This document shows, piece by piece, positions 1 to 8,994 of a DNA stretch of 64,000 bases. The notes under the pieces were generated by a model. It was not told the origin of the DNA. It made no database searches and was given only the letters and a program-made list of their open reading frames with translations. The stretch covers positions 2,294,001-2,358,000 of the forward strand of contig NZ_VMBG01000001.1 of the NCBI RefSeq assembly GCF_007559335.1, read 5' to 3'. The stretch comes from Rariglobus hedericola. GTDB lineage: Bacteria; Verrucomicrobiota; Verrucomicrobiia; Opitutales; Opitutaceae. A program made the translations under genes and the position numbers. The first letter of the stretch is position 1. Each line of letters starts with the position of its first letter.

Positions 1-1032
1 GCCGTTAAACCCACCATCCCCGCCCCGCCCGCCGATAAGATGCCGCCAGCCCTCCGTGTAGTCGGGAATCAGATACAAACCGACACCGGCACCACCGTCT
101 GGCTCCAAGGCCTTGCCATCCCCAGTCTCGAATGGGTTTCCAACGGCGAAAATATCCTCAAATCCACCGAGATCGCCCTCACCGAATGGAAGGCCAACTG
201 CATCCGCCTGCCCGTCCGCGACAATTTCTGGACAGGCAAAGGCCCTTACCAAAAAGACGGCGGTGCCGGCTACCGCCAGTTGATCGAAGACGTCGCCAAT
301 CTCTGCGCCACTCACGGCGCTTACCTCGTTCTCGATCTCCACCGCTTCCGCGCGCCCGAGGAAGCCCACGTTGCCTTCTGGAAAGACGCCGCCACCCGTT
401 TCAAAAACCACCCCGCCGTCCTCTTTGAGCTTTTCAACGAGCCGCACGACCTCTCTTGGGATGTCTGGAAAAAGGGCGGCTTTGTCACCGACGAGAAAAG
501 CAACGCGACCATCGTCGCTGAAAACGGTGAAAAGCTCCGCGGCTTCCAATCCGTCGGCATGCAACGCCTGCTCGACACCATCCGTGAAACCGGTGCACAG
601 AACATCGTCATCGTCGGCGGACTCGACTGGGGCTACGACCTCTCCGGCATCCTCAACGGCCACGCCCTCGATGATCGCGGCGGACGCGGTATCGTTTATT
701 CGACGCACGTCTATCCGTGGAAGAGCGCCTGGCAGGGCAAGTTTCTCGCCCTCGCCGATAAATACCCGCTCTTCATCGGTGAACTGGGCGGCGAGGAAAA
801 ACCCATGGCCTTCCTCCGCCCCGACCAGCATGAGGATCCCTACACGTGGTCGCCCGACATGCTCGGCCTGATCCAGAAATATAAATTCCACTGGACCGGC
901 TGGTCCTTTCACCACAAGGCCAGCCCGCGCATCTTGCTCTCCCTCGAAACTTACGAACCCACCCCCTACTGGGGCCAATTCGTAAAAGACGCCCTCGCCG
1001 GAAAACAATTCGAGTTAAAAAAACTCCGCTAA
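1..1032 (+). CDS. GH5-type endoglycanase (cellulase family), 5'-truncated by window edge
   Basis: The reading frame is already open at base 1, with 13 sense codons before the first ATG at 40, so the true start probably lies upstream. From that ATG there are 330 residues forming a GH5-like (beta/alpha)8 barrel. The acid/base motif L-F-N-E-P puts Glu at residue 134, and F-I-G-E-L-G puts the probable nucleophile at residue 248. GH5 enzymes hydrolyse beta-1,4-linked glucans, mannans or related glycans with retention; the substrate cannot be told from sequence alone. No signal peptide is visible, but the N-terminus is missing. It is followed after 63 bp by a PhoD-type gene on the same strand. Confidence 0.8.
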   Translation, partial: AVKPTIPAPPADKMPPALRVVGNQIQTDTGTTVWLQGLAIPSLEWVSNGENILKSTEIALTEWKANCIRLPVRDNFWTGKGPYQKDGGAGYRQLIEDVANLCATHGAYLVLDLHRFRAPEEAHVAFWKDAATRFKNHPAVLFELFNEPHDLSWDVWKKGGFVTDEKSNATIVAENGEKLRGFQSVGMQRLLDTIRETGAQNIVIVGGLDWGYDLSGILNGHALDDRGGRGIVYSTHVYPWKSAWQGKFLALADKYPLFIGELGGEEKPMAFLRPDQHEDPYTWSPDMLGLIQKYKFHWTGWSFHHKASPRILLSLETYEPTPYWGQFVKDALAGKQFELKKLR

Positions 1033-1042
1033 TCCACGCCCA

Positions 1043-1092
1043 TCCTTCCGTCTGTTCTCTGTCCTCTGTATTCCGTCCTCTGTCTTCTTCTC
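1043..1092. repeat. CT-rich TCTGT/TCCGT imperfect repeat (copy 1)
   Basis: This pyrimidine-only tract is built from short units such as TCTGT, TCCGT and CTCTGTC. It fills the gap between the GH5 and PhoD genes up to the PhoD start codon. Closely similar tracts occur at 15244-15289 and 42746-42795, also at gene starts. The function is unknown. Confidence 0.6.
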
Positions 1093-1095
1093 ATA

Positions 1096-2460
1096 ATGAA
1101 CCGCGCTGCAACCGCCCCGATTCTTCGTCCACTCGGATCTCTCCGATTTCCCGCAAATCATCGCCGGAGCTTCTTCGCAGCCATCTTTTCGCTGGTCATT
1201 GGAGCCTGCGCGCAAGCCGCGTCCGTCGGCTGGGCCTGGACCGGCGGCGTCACCGAGTCGGTCGCCGTGATCACCGCCCGCATCGAATCCGCCGCCCCCG
1301 TTTACGTTAGTATCATGGATTCGGATACCGTTTTCTCTTCAGCCCTCACCGCGCCCATGAAGTCCGGTGCGCTCCACCGGTTTATCCTCGCCGGTCTGAA
1401 ACCCGACACCGAATACCGCTATCGTTTCGTCGCCGACGACGGCACTGCGGTGGACGACGAACCCCGTTCGTTCCGCACCTTTCCCAAACCCGGCACTCCC
1501 GCCAGTTTCCGTTTCGCGGTCGCGTCTTGCGCCAAAGGAGCCAACTCCCCCGTCTTCGACGCCGCCGCCCACCAAGGCGCGCGCTTCTTTCTGCATACCG
1601 GTGATTTTCACTATTACGATATCACCGAGAATCGCGTGGAAGCTTTCCGCGACGCCTATGATTTTCACCTTTCCTCACCCCGCCTGCGCACCTTGCTCGC
1701 GACCACGCCGCTTTTTTATCAATGGGACGACCACGACTTCGGCCCCAACGACAGCAATCGAAACAGCCCGAGCAGCGAAGCCTCCCTCCGCAACTACCGT
1801 GAACTCGTCCCGCACCACCCGCTCGTCGGCGGACCTTCCGATCCGGTGGATCAGGCGTTCATGATCGGACGCGTTTATTTCATCATCTCCGATCTGCGCA
1901 GCCAGCGTGATCCCGACGGACGCCGCATGATGAACGCCGCGCAGGACGCGTGGTTGCGCGCCCAGTTACTCGCCGCTCGCGACGCCGGCTGTCCGCTGAT
2001 TTTCTGGATGAGCTCCATTCCTTGGAATGGCACCGAGCTGCCTGTTGATCGCTGGCAGGGCTACTCCGCGCACCGCGCCGAAATCGCCGATTTCATCAAG
2101 GCCAACGGTCTTGCCGGTCGCGTGGCCATTCTCTCCGGCGACGCCCACATGACCGCCATAGACGATGGCTCGCACAGCGACTTCGCCACCGACGGCGGCG
2201 CTCCCGTCCGCGTCTTCCAAGCCGGCCCCATCGCCAACCGTGGCAGTTACAAAGCCGGGCCCTACAGTCACGGCGCCCGCTTCGAAACCGCCCCCGGCCA
2301 GATGCTCAATTATTTCGGCATGGTCGATGTCCAGGATGACGGAAAACAAATCCGCGTTACTTGGAGCGGACGCGATGGCTCCGATGGCATCGGCGACAAA
2401 GTCCTGCAATCCGAACGCGACGCCAAGGGCCCGATCCAATTCGAATTTACGGTGCGTTAA
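1096..2460 (+). CDS. PhoD-like alkaline phosphatase/phosphodiesterase, secreted
   Basis: This 454-residue protein has an N-terminal signal segment (hydrophobic stretch around residues 26-42), then a PhoD_N-like Ig/Fn3 domain (about 45-130), then a metallophosphatase domain. Visible metal-site motifs are A-S-C at 143-145, H-T-G-D-F-H-Y at 167-173 (Asp170), D-D-H-D-F-G-P-N-D at 211-219, and S-G-D-A-H-M at 348-352. PhoD family enzymes cleave phosphate mono- and diesters outside the cytoplasm with Fe/Ca. The length is normal for the family. A CT-rich repeat lies directly upstream, and a converging AraC gene follows. Confidence 0.85.
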   Translation: MNRAATAPILRPLGSLRFPANHRRSFFAAIFSLVIGACAQAASVGWAWTGGVTESVAVITARIESAAPVYVSIMDSDTVFSSALTAPMKSGALHRFILAGLKPDTEYRYRFVADDGTAVDDEPRSFRTFPKPGTPASFRFAVASCAKGANSPVFDAAAHQGARFFLHTGDFHYYDITENRVEAFRDAYDFHLSSPRLRTLLATTPLFYQWDDHDFGPNDSNRNSPSSEASLRNYRELVPHHPLVGGPSDPVDQAFMIGRVYFIISDLRSQRDPDGRRMMNAAQDAWLRAQLLAARDAGCPLIFWMSSIPWNGTELPVDRWQGYSAHRAEIADFIKANGLAGRVAILSGDAHMTAIDDGSHSDFATDGGAPVRVFQAGPIANRGSYKAGPYSHGARFETAPGQMLNYFGMVDVQDDGKQIRVTWSGRDGSDGIGDKVLQSERDAKGPIQFEFTVR

Positions 2461-2517
2461 GCGGAGAACCCGCCGCGTCGCCGCCAACGCGTGCGGTCAC
2501 TTGTCACTGGGTTCGTT

Positions 2518-3414
2518 TCAGGCATCGAGCGTCCGGTGTATCCGCCGGTATTCCTTCGGGCGCTGAGCCGTGTGCTGCTTGAACCACATCATGAAGTGTG
2601 AGTCGGAGCGAAACCCCAGCGTGTAAGCCACCTCCTTCACCGGCATCAGGCTGGTTTCGAGATGGCTCTTCGCGGCCTTCAGCCGTCGCTGCTCCCAGCA
2701 CTTGCGCAATGTCATTCCGTATTCCGCCATAAACATCCGGTTGAGCTGCGCCTCACCCAGTCCGCTTTCCTTGCGCAGCGCCTCGTGCGGCAAGCCTTCT
2801 CGCAATGGCGCCATGTTGAGGCACCGCATCGCGCTCAACACCCGGTCGTCGCTCGTCAAAAGCCGCGAGAGATCCGCACCGCTTTGTTTTTGAATGTTAA
2901 ACCACAACAGCAGCCACTGCTGGAACAGCACATGAAACGATAGGAACTGCTCATAGTCTGAAAAACAGCTGTAATACCGCGTATCCGCTTCCGGGATACT
3001 CTTTCTGACCATGCGCTCCAGCTGCGCCGCCTTGCGCTCCAGCAACGGATGCTCGCCGCCGGCGAACACCAGGCCGCCATTGCCCGACAGGATGTTTTCA
3101 CCCGACGGCCACTGACACAAAAAGTGCAGCGACAGAATTCGCGCGTCCTCCGAAAACCGCTGCGTCATCTGCTCCGTCGGCACCAGCAGCCACATCCCCG
3201 GCCCCGCCTCATAGCGTTTACCCGAAGCCGTGCGCACCGACGCCTTGCCTTGGCGCACATACCACGCCCAGTAGCCGCCTTTCTCCTTGTTCACCTTGCG
3301 ATCGCGATACACGGCCGGCACCTCGTGATCATAAATCCATTCCAACTCACTGTGCAGATAAGCCCACTCCCGCATGGGAAGACGCGCGTTCTGAGTGACT
3401 GCCGGATCATCCAT
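2518..3414 (-). CDS. AraC/XylS family transcriptional regulator
   Basis: The 298-residue protein has an N-terminal cupin-like sensory half (about 1-185) and a C-terminal double helix-turn-helix (about 200-295). Its second HTH holds the family signature V-K-E-V-A-Y-T-L-G-F-R-S-D-S-H-F and then F-K-Q-H at the usual spacing. It is transcribed divergently from the PEP-CTERM gene at 3532 across an AT-rich gap, so control of that gene and of the GH26/heparinase genes beyond is likely, though inferred. AraC regulators of this type usually activate sugar-use genes on binding a ligand. Confidence 0.9.
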   Translation of the reverse strand: MDDPAVTQNARLPMREWAYLHSELEWIYDHEVPAVYRDRKVNKEKGGYWAWYVRQGKASVRTASGKRYEAGPGMWLLVPTEQMTQRFSEDARILSLHFLCQWPSGENILSGNGGLVFAGGEHPLLERKAAQLERMVRKSIPEADTRYYSCFSDYEQFLSFHVLFQQWLLLWFNIQKQSGADLSRLLTSDDRVLSAMRCLNMAPLREGLPHEALRKESGLGEAQLNRMFMAEYGMTLRKCWEQRRLKAAKSHLETSLMPVKEVAYTLGFRSDSHFMMWFKQHTAQRPKEYRRIHRTLDA

Positions 3415-3531
3415 AATGTTTAAAATATATAGTTTTTGTCGCAGTTTCTCAATTCATAAAATTTGGGATCCAAGCGGACGGCCATCACGTTGGGGATAGT
3501 TCAATCACCCCTAATCCGTCCCCTTCCGCAT

Positions 3532-4377
3532 ATGATGAAGCGCATCTCCCTCCCTGGGCTTACTATTTCCGTCCTCGCCCTAGTCGGCCCCGTGCAAGCA
3601 GTCACGCTGATGCTGGATTTCGGTCTCACTCCGGTCATCGACGATGCCGGCCCTGCAGATTCGCGCATCAACAGCCCCTACCACACAGTCAACGGATCGT
3701 TCACCGATACAGCCTGGAACCAGATCCAGACGGCGGACATCGCCTCGGGAAACTTGGTCCGGTCTGACAACACGGCCGCCACCGGAATCGCGCTGAACAT
3801 CGGCGCCACCACCACCAACCTCAGCACCACGCTCAACTTGGCCAGCACCCCCAGCGGAAACTCTGCATTAGGCGGATTCACCAACACGGGCGTTTACGCC
3901 GACACCTCGGTTGGCAAAGACGGTATTTTCACCAGCGACGGCACCGGTGGCACACGCGCCGTGGGCTTTCAACTCAGTGGTCTGGCCGCCGGCACCTACG
4001 ATATCTACATAACCGCTCGTAACACCAGTTTGGGCGGAAACCAGACGCAGAATCTCTACGTCGGCACATCGGCAGCCACGGGAAATTTCAACTTCAGCAC
4101 CTACACCACCAAATCCCTTACTTATAGCAGCTCGTCGGTTGCCACCGGCAGCTGGACCGAAGACGCCAATTACGTCCACTTCAGCGTGTCGATCTCCTCC
4201 GGCGAAGTGCTTAACCTTGCCAGCTACGGCACCGCCGGCGCGGAACCACGCGGCTTCCTCAACTCCGTGCAGATCGTCTCGGCAATTCCCGAGCCGTCCA
4301 CCTACGCTTCCTTCACAGGCATCGGCGTGCTGGCTCTCTGCATTGGCCGCCGACTTCGCGTTTCCCGCACCCCGTGA
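3532..4377 (+). CDS. PEP-CTERM sorting-domain protein
   Basis: The start is set at one of two adjacent ATGs (3532, 3535), which gives a clean signal peptide ending near V-Q-A-V. An upstream TTG in frame at 3463 would add a non-hydrophobic leader and is less likely. The body is Thr/Ser/Asn/Gly-rich and beta-rich, without a recognisable enzyme domain. The C-terminus has the tripartite PEP-CTERM signal: I-P-E-P-S-T-Y, a hydrophobic stretch (G-I-G-V-L-A-L-C-I) and a basic tail (G-R-R-L-R). Such proteins are exported and processed by exosortase; none is in this window. The stop overlaps an alternative GTG start of the next gene, which suggests coupling. Confidence 0.85.
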   Translation: MMKRISLPGLTISVLALVGPVQAVTLMLDFGLTPVIDDAGPADSRINSPYHTVNGSFTDTAWNQIQTADIASGNLVRSDNTAATGIALNIGATTTNLSTTLNLASTPSGNSALGGFTNTGVYADTSVGKDGIFTSDGTGGTRAVGFQLSGLAAGTYDIYITARNTSLGGNQTQNLYVGTSAATGNFNFSTYTTKSLTYSSSSVATGSWTEDANYVHFSVSISSGEVLNLASYGTAGAEPRGFLNSVQIVSAIPEPSTYASFTGIGVLALCIGRRLRVSRTP

Positions 4378-4385
4378 TCCCAGCT

Positions 4386-5168
4386 ATGAAAACCTACCCC
4401 TGTTTCCGTTTTCTTTCATCGAGTGTAGTGGGTTCTTTGATTTTCCCTCTCTCCGTTTTCGCCGCTGACACGCCCACTCCCGCCGTAGCGCCTCCTTCAA
4501 AGGCTCCGGCCAAATCGGTTTCCGAGGATCGCCTCATTCCCAACTACCACTCGCTAGGCGAAATCGCGAATCGCACCAACATCGTCCGCTGCGCCAATCC
4601 TGTGGACGGTATCGCCACCCGGTTGAAAGGCGCCGAACCCACCGACGCAGACCGGCAGCAGGCCAAGGCGCAGATGCAGCATCTCTATGATTTGGGCATC
4701 CGCACTGTCGTCTCACTCCAACGTCAGGAACCCCCGACGCCCGCCCTGCAAAACCCGGAATACACCGCCGTCATGCTCGAAAAGGCCGCCGCCAAGGAGG
4801 TCGGCATTACCTACGTCGCCTACTCCATGGCCAACCGCGGCAAGGATGCGCTCTCCCTTCAGTATATGCCCGACGACAAGGTGTTCACCCTCGTCGAGAC
4901 CATCGGCAACGACATCGTTAAACGCTCCGAGACCGGTGGCGTGGCCTTCCATTGCAAGTCCGGCAAAGACCGCACCGGCCTGGTCGCCGCGTATCTACGA
5001 ATCAAATACCAACACTGGAGCACGGACCAGGCGATCGCCGAGATGCGCCAGAACGGCCACGTCTGGAATAGTTTCCTGAAGCCCGGACAGTCATTTTCCT
5101 GGCACGAAAACCACCTGCGCTCCATCGCCGGAAAACTGTCTCCTGAATCCAAGGCGACGAGCCTGTAG
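4386..5168 (+). CDS. Secreted dual-specificity/tyrosine-type Cys-phosphatase
   Basis: The 260-residue protein begins with a signal peptide (cleavage near residue 27, F-A-A). The P-loop H-C-K-S-G-K-D-R-T-G at 189-198 fits the C-x5-R signature of Cys-based phosphatases, with Cys190 and Arg196. The segment near residues 104-112 (G-I-R-T-V-V-S-L) is the usual strand before the active site in this fold. ATG 4386 is preferred; GTG 4374 in frame overlaps the previous stop. Its place between a PEP-CTERM gene and a GH26 gene suggests extracytoplasmic dephosphorylation, perhaps of sugar phosphates, but the substrate is unknown. Confidence 0.75.
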   Translation: MKTYPCFRFLSSSVVGSLIFPLSVFAADTPTPAVAPPSKAPAKSVSEDRLIPNYHSLGEIANRTNIVRCANPVDGIATRLKGAEPTDADRQQAKAQMQHLYDLGIRTVVSLQRQEPPTPALQNPEYTAVMLEKAAAKEVGITYVAYSMANRGKDALSLQYMPDDKVFTLVETIGNDIVKRSETGGVAFHCKSGKDRTGLVAAYLRIKYQHWSTDQAIAEMRQNGHVWNSFLKPGQSFSWHENHLRSIAGKLSPESKATSL

Positions 5169-5215
5169 TTGAAGGTTTTCATTGGAGGCGGGCATCGGCA
5201 CGCTCTCCAGTCGTC

Positions 5216-6625
5216 GTGCTCTGTCACCTGCCCTCCTTTCTCTTTGCGGTCGCCGCGCTCTTTTTATCGGGGTGCGCCCACACGTCCGAGTATCCCGCAC
5301 GCGCAGCGACTGTCTTGGGTAGCGTCCAGATCGTCCCTCCCGATGCAACGACCGACCGGGATCGAGCCACCGGCTTCACGCAACCCGGCGATGCGATCGT
5401 TTTTTCAGTTCCCGCGCCGCGCGATGGATTTTATCGCCTCGACCTCGTCTACTCAGCCGACGCCGAAAAACGCATTCCCGTCACCATAAACGGCTCCATG
5501 CAGGGCAGCCGGCTTTTCCCGAAAACCACCGGCTTCGAAACCAGATCCTTCGGGCGCATCCGTCTCCGCGCCGGCACCAACACCGTGCGCATCGGCACCG
5601 ATTGGGGCTACGCCGACATCGCCTCGATCCGGATCAAGCGCACCTCGCCACCTCGCGAATTTCATCTCCGCACCACCCCGGTAAACCCCAACGCCTCGCA
5701 CGAGTCCCGCGCTCTTTTTACCACGCTCACGCGTGAATTCGGGCAACGCACGTTCACCGGCCAGCACGAATCCAACCCGACAGTCCCTTCGCGCCTCGAT
5801 TACATCACTCGCAACACGGGCGGAGCCACTCCGGCGATTCTCGGCCTCGATCTGATTTACTATTCACCTTCCTGGAATCAGCCCGGCGGCGACGGAGCCA
5901 TTGAGGCCGCCCGCGACTGGGCGCTCAACCGTCACGGCATCGTCAGCTTATCCTGGCACTGGCTCGCGCCGCTTCACGCCGGACCGCTCATCTGGGACAG
6001 CTTCTCCACCAGCAAAACCCCTTTCGACGTCTCCCGCATCGCCGACGAATCCTCTCCCGAATACGCCGCGATCATCCGCGATCTCGATCACCTCGCCGAA
6101 AAACTAAAACCCCTTCGCGATGCCCGTATCCCCGTGCTGTGGCGTCCGCTCCACGAAGCCGAGGGCGGCTGGTTCTGGTGGGGCGCCCGCGGCCCCGATG
6201 CGACCAGGCAACTCTACCGGTTGATGTTCGACCGGTTTACCCGCATCCACCACCTCGACAATTTGCTCTGGGTCTGGACCTCCACCGACGACGATCGCTC
6301 GCTGGACTGGTATCCGGGTGATAACTACGTCGATATCCTCGCGACGGATCTTTACTTCAGTCCCGGAACCCGCGGCGATTTTTTCACTGTTTTTGACCGG
6401 CTCCGCGAACTGCACGGCGGCCGAAAACCCATCGCACTCGGCGAATGCGGTTCCATCCCCGACCTCACCGCCGACGCCCCCTGGCTCTGGTTTCTCACCT
6501 GGGATGACCTCATTAGCCGCCCCGAGCTCAATCCGGCGGACTTTGTTTATACAATTTTCCGAACACCTCGCGCGATTCTACTGAAGGGCCTCCAATCGGC
6601 TTCCCCCGCACCGCACAGTCGCTAA
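5216..6625 (+). CDS. GH26 beta-mannanase-type lipoprotein
   Basis: This 469-residue protein starts at GTG 5216. It has a lipoprotein signal peptide with lipobox L-S-G-C (Cys20), so it is probably membrane anchored. Residues about 35-145 form a beta-sandwich resembling a CBM35-like module. The GH26 domain follows. Its acid/base motif is R-P-L-H-E-A-E-G-G-W-F-W-W-G (Glu314) and its nucleophile motif is I-A-L-G-E-C-G (Glu410). GH26 enzymes mostly hydrolyse beta-1,4-mannan. The gene lies 47 bp after the phosphatase and 16 bp before the heparinase-like gene, so the three are probably one operon. A mannan target would fit the beta-mannosidase operon at 57-62 kb. Confidence 0.85.
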   Translation: MLCHLPSFLFAVAALFLSGCAHTSEYPARAATVLGSVQIVPPDATTDRDRATGFTQPGDAIVFSVPAPRDGFYRLDLVYSADAEKRIPVTINGSMQGSRLFPKTTGFETRSFGRIRLRAGTNTVRIGTDWGYADIASIRIKRTSPPREFHLRTTPVNPNASHESRALFTTLTREFGQRTFTGQHESNPTVPSRLDYITRNTGGATPAILGLDLIYYSPSWNQPGGDGAIEAARDWALNRHGIVSLSWHWLAPLHAGPLIWDSFSTSKTPFDVSRIADESSPEYAAIIRDLDHLAEKLKPLRDARIPVLWRPLHEAEGGWFWWGARGPDATRQLYRLMFDRFTRIHHLDNLLWVWTSTDDDRSLDWYPGDNYVDILATDLYFSPGTRGDFFTVFDRLRELHGGRKPIALGECGSIPDLTADAPWLWFLTWDDLISRPELNPADFVYTIFRTPRAILLKGLQSASPAPHSR

Positions 6626-6641
6626 CGTTTCGCGCTTCCCC

Positions 6642-8501
6642 ATGCGCAATCTGCTCACCGCCCCGCTCCCCGAAAACGAAATCGCCGCGATCCTCGCCGC
6701 CACCGCCGGCCGCCCTTCGCTTCCCCTGCTGGGCGATCCCGTCTGGAGCGCCGTCCGTGATAATCCCGCCATCACCGCGTGGCTCCTGCCGCTGATCGCC
6801 CGCGCCGACGCCGAGGCCTCCGAACCGCTCCCGATCCTCACCGACGAACTTTACGCCGACTTCGCCAAGACCGGCGACCGTCTCCCCTTCGAGCGCCCCT
6901 ACTTCGAACGCCGCCGCCGTCTCGGCCGCGCTGCCATGGCTGTGTTGCTTGGCGACGACGCCACCCGCACCCGCCTGCTCCCTTCGTTTATTAAAAAACT
7001 CGGCGAGATCATGGACGAGGAATCGTGGACTCTTCCCGCCCACGTCTGGAACGAACCCACCGGGAAAAATCCGTGGATGATCGACCTCTTCGCCGCGGAA
7101 ACGGCCAACAACTTTGCCGATCTCCTCGTGGTCTTCGCCGCAGTGATCCCCGCCGATCTCACGCAGCGCATCAAGACCCGCCTGCACGTCCAGATCTTCG
7201 AAAACTACGTCAACCCGCGCACCACGTTTCACTGGCTCACCATCACCAACAACTGGAACGCCGTCTGCCACCAGGGTGTTCTCGGTGCCGCCCTCGCGGT
7301 TGAGGAAGACCACGCGCTCGTCGCCCGCATGCTGTCAGTCGCCGCCACCCGCCTGCCCGCGTTTCTCACTGGCTACGGCGCCGATGGCTCGACCTCCGAG
7401 GGACCCGGTTACTGGTCCTACGGCTTTGGCTGGTTCGCCGAACTCAACGCCCAGCTCGAACACCGCACACGCGGACAACTCTCCCTCTTCGAAGGCGATG
7501 AAAAAGTCGCCGCCATCGCCCGCTTCGCCCCGCAAGTGACGCTCGCCGAAGGCCATTTTGTTAACTTCTCCGATGGCGGCCGCACCGGCCGCCTGAGCTC
7601 TTCACTCCTCACTTACCTCGGCCAGCGCCTCGCCGACACCACCCTCACGGCGCAAGGCACCGCGATCTACCGCCACCAAGCCGACACCGGTCTCGATTTG
7701 GATATTCTTCGCACCGACTTCTTCTACCTCTCGCGCCTCGCGCTCCGCGTCGCCTCGACCGACGTGCTCGCCACCGCCCGCGAACCCGTGCACCCCGACG
7801 TCTTCTTTGACGACTACGGCGCCATCGTCACGCGCGGCACCGACGCCGGCGGCCACCTCTGGGAGTTTGCCGCCAAGGGCGGCCACAACGCCGAGCACCA
7901 CAACCACAACGACTGCGGCAGTTTTCTCCTCAACGTCGACGGCGCGCCCGCGATCATCGAGATCGGCGCCCCCGAATACGTCCGCGCCTTCTTCAGCGAC
8001 AAACGCTACGACTTCCTCGCCGCCCGCTCACTCGGTCACTCCGTCCCCTTCGTAAATGGCTGCGAACAACCCGAAGGCGCCGCCTTCGCCGCCACCATTC
8101 TCAAAACCGAAATCGGCGGTGATCGCGTCGAGTTCTCCGTGGACCTCACCAAATGCTACCCGCCCGAAGCGCGTTGCGTGAGCCTGATCCGCTCTTGGGT
8201 TTTTCAAAAATCCGCCGGCCGTATCACGATTTCTGATACCTACGAGCTCGCCGCCCCCGGCGTGATCGAATCACTCCTCATCTGCCCGCCCGCCGTCACC
8301 CGCGACGGCGCCGATGCGTTGATCACCACCCCGAAGGCCGTGCTCCGCATCACCCCCGCCACCGGCAGCACGCTGACCGCCGTGGAAACCTGCGATTATC
8401 GCGGACACCACGGCACCGACGAGAAAGTCAGCCGTATCCGTTTTGCGCCCAACGCACCCTCCCGCTCGGGAGTCATTGCGTATGAAGTCAGCCTGCGCTG
8501 A
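6642..8501 (+). CDS. Heparinase II/III-like polysaccharide lyase family protein
   Basis: The 619-residue protein has an N-terminal alpha-toroid (about 60-330) with the W-L-T-I-T-N-N-W-N-A-V-C motif near residue 200 and G-P-G-Y-W-S-Y-G near 252. A C-terminal beta-sandwich carries a His-rich heparinase II/III motif (G-G-H-N-A-E-H-H-N-H-N-D) near 411-422. Family members eliminate uronic acids from glycosaminoglycans, alginate or similar acidic polysaccharides. No signal peptide is visible, so it may act in the cytoplasm on imported oligosaccharides. It follows GH26 by 16 bp in the same operon. The exact PL family cannot be assigned by eye. Confidence 0.75.
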   Translation: MRNLLTAPLPENEIAAILAATAGRPSLPLLGDPVWSAVRDNPAITAWLLPLIARADAEASEPLPILTDELYADFAKTGDRLPFERPYFERRRRLGRAAMAVLLGDDATRTRLLPSFIKKLGEIMDEESWTLPAHVWNEPTGKNPWMIDLFAAETANNFADLLVVFAAVIPADLTQRIKTRLHVQIFENYVNPRTTFHWLTITNNWNAVCHQGVLGAALAVEEDHALVARMLSVAATRLPAFLTGYGADGSTSEGPGYWSYGFGWFAELNAQLEHRTRGQLSLFEGDEKVAAIARFAPQVTLAEGHFVNFSDGGRTGRLSSSLLTYLGQRLADTTLTAQGTAIYRHQADTGLDLDILRTDFFYLSRLALRVASTDVLATAREPVHPDVFFDDYGAIVTRGTDAGGHLWEFAAKGGHNAEHHNHNDCGSFLLNVDGAPAIIEIGAPEYVRAFFSDKRYDFLAARSLGHSVPFVNGCEQPEGAAFAATILKTEIGGDRVEFSVDLTKCYPPEARCVSLIRSWVFQKSAGRITISDTYELAAPGVIESLLICPPAVTRDGADALITTPKAVLRITPATGSTLTAVETCDYRGHHGTDEKVSRIRFAPNAPSRSGVIAYEVSLR

Positions 8502-8994
8502 TTCAGCCGGTCCGATCATGCTATAACCCCTAAGGGCCATCGCCCTTCGGACGCCGTGCCCGCGACCGCCCGACCGGTCCGGGTCCCACGCCGGATCCAC
8601 GCGCCCATAGAGCCCGATCAGGGTCATCCGCACCTTGCCCTGCGCCTGCACAAACAGCGTGAGCACGATTGAAGACAGATGATACGAATAACCCAATCCA
8701 GTGCTGTAATAAATACGCCACCAAACTCCTCATCCGTAATCTCAGGCGAGCTACCACTCATGCATTCGCCCCTAAAATAAATTATTATTATTTATTAATT
8801 ATAAGCATTTTAAGAAATATTAATCCCGCAAAAAACAGTTAAATTACCGGCGCACCCACAAAAACACATCACTTGATATAGTGCTTTACAAATCACCTGA
8901 ATCAATTCTATGACTACAACCAGCCTCCCCGCCCTGAGCCCCTTTTACCCCTTAAACCCATCGCGGCTTCCGACTGCGAAAATCCCGCCCTCCC
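8502..8994. other. Intergenic region, no convincing gene; candidate regulatory sites
   Basis: The gap after the heparinase-like gene has a GC-rich first half and a strongly AT-rich second half (about 8765-8900). A small hairpin AAGGGC-CATC-GCCCTT lies at 8532-8547 and could be a weak terminator. Three copies of an (A/G)TGCTNTA core occur at 8518-8525, 8701-8708 and 8881-8888. Short reading frames here look random. The AT-rich part is probably the promoter of the large gene at 8995, but no good -35/-10 pair stands out. Confidence 0.5.
8877..8888. promoter_or_regulatory. Candidate operator TATAGTGCTTTA
   Basis: The imperfect dyad TAnAG-TG-CTnTA matches the site directly upstream of the hybrid regulator gene (16073-16084). 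It lies about 105 bp before the PEP-CTERM/autotransporter gene. A role as binding site of that regulator is inferred. Confidence 0.35.

Noticed and set aside
9-40. ATG at 40 as the true start of the GH5 gene
   Set aside because: The frame is open to base 1, and no signal peptide follows the ATG, so the gene probably starts upstream of the window.
8271-8696. Small minus-strand frames in the 8.5 kb gap
   Set aside because: No similarity to any family I recognise, overlap the heparinase-like gene, and no start signals.
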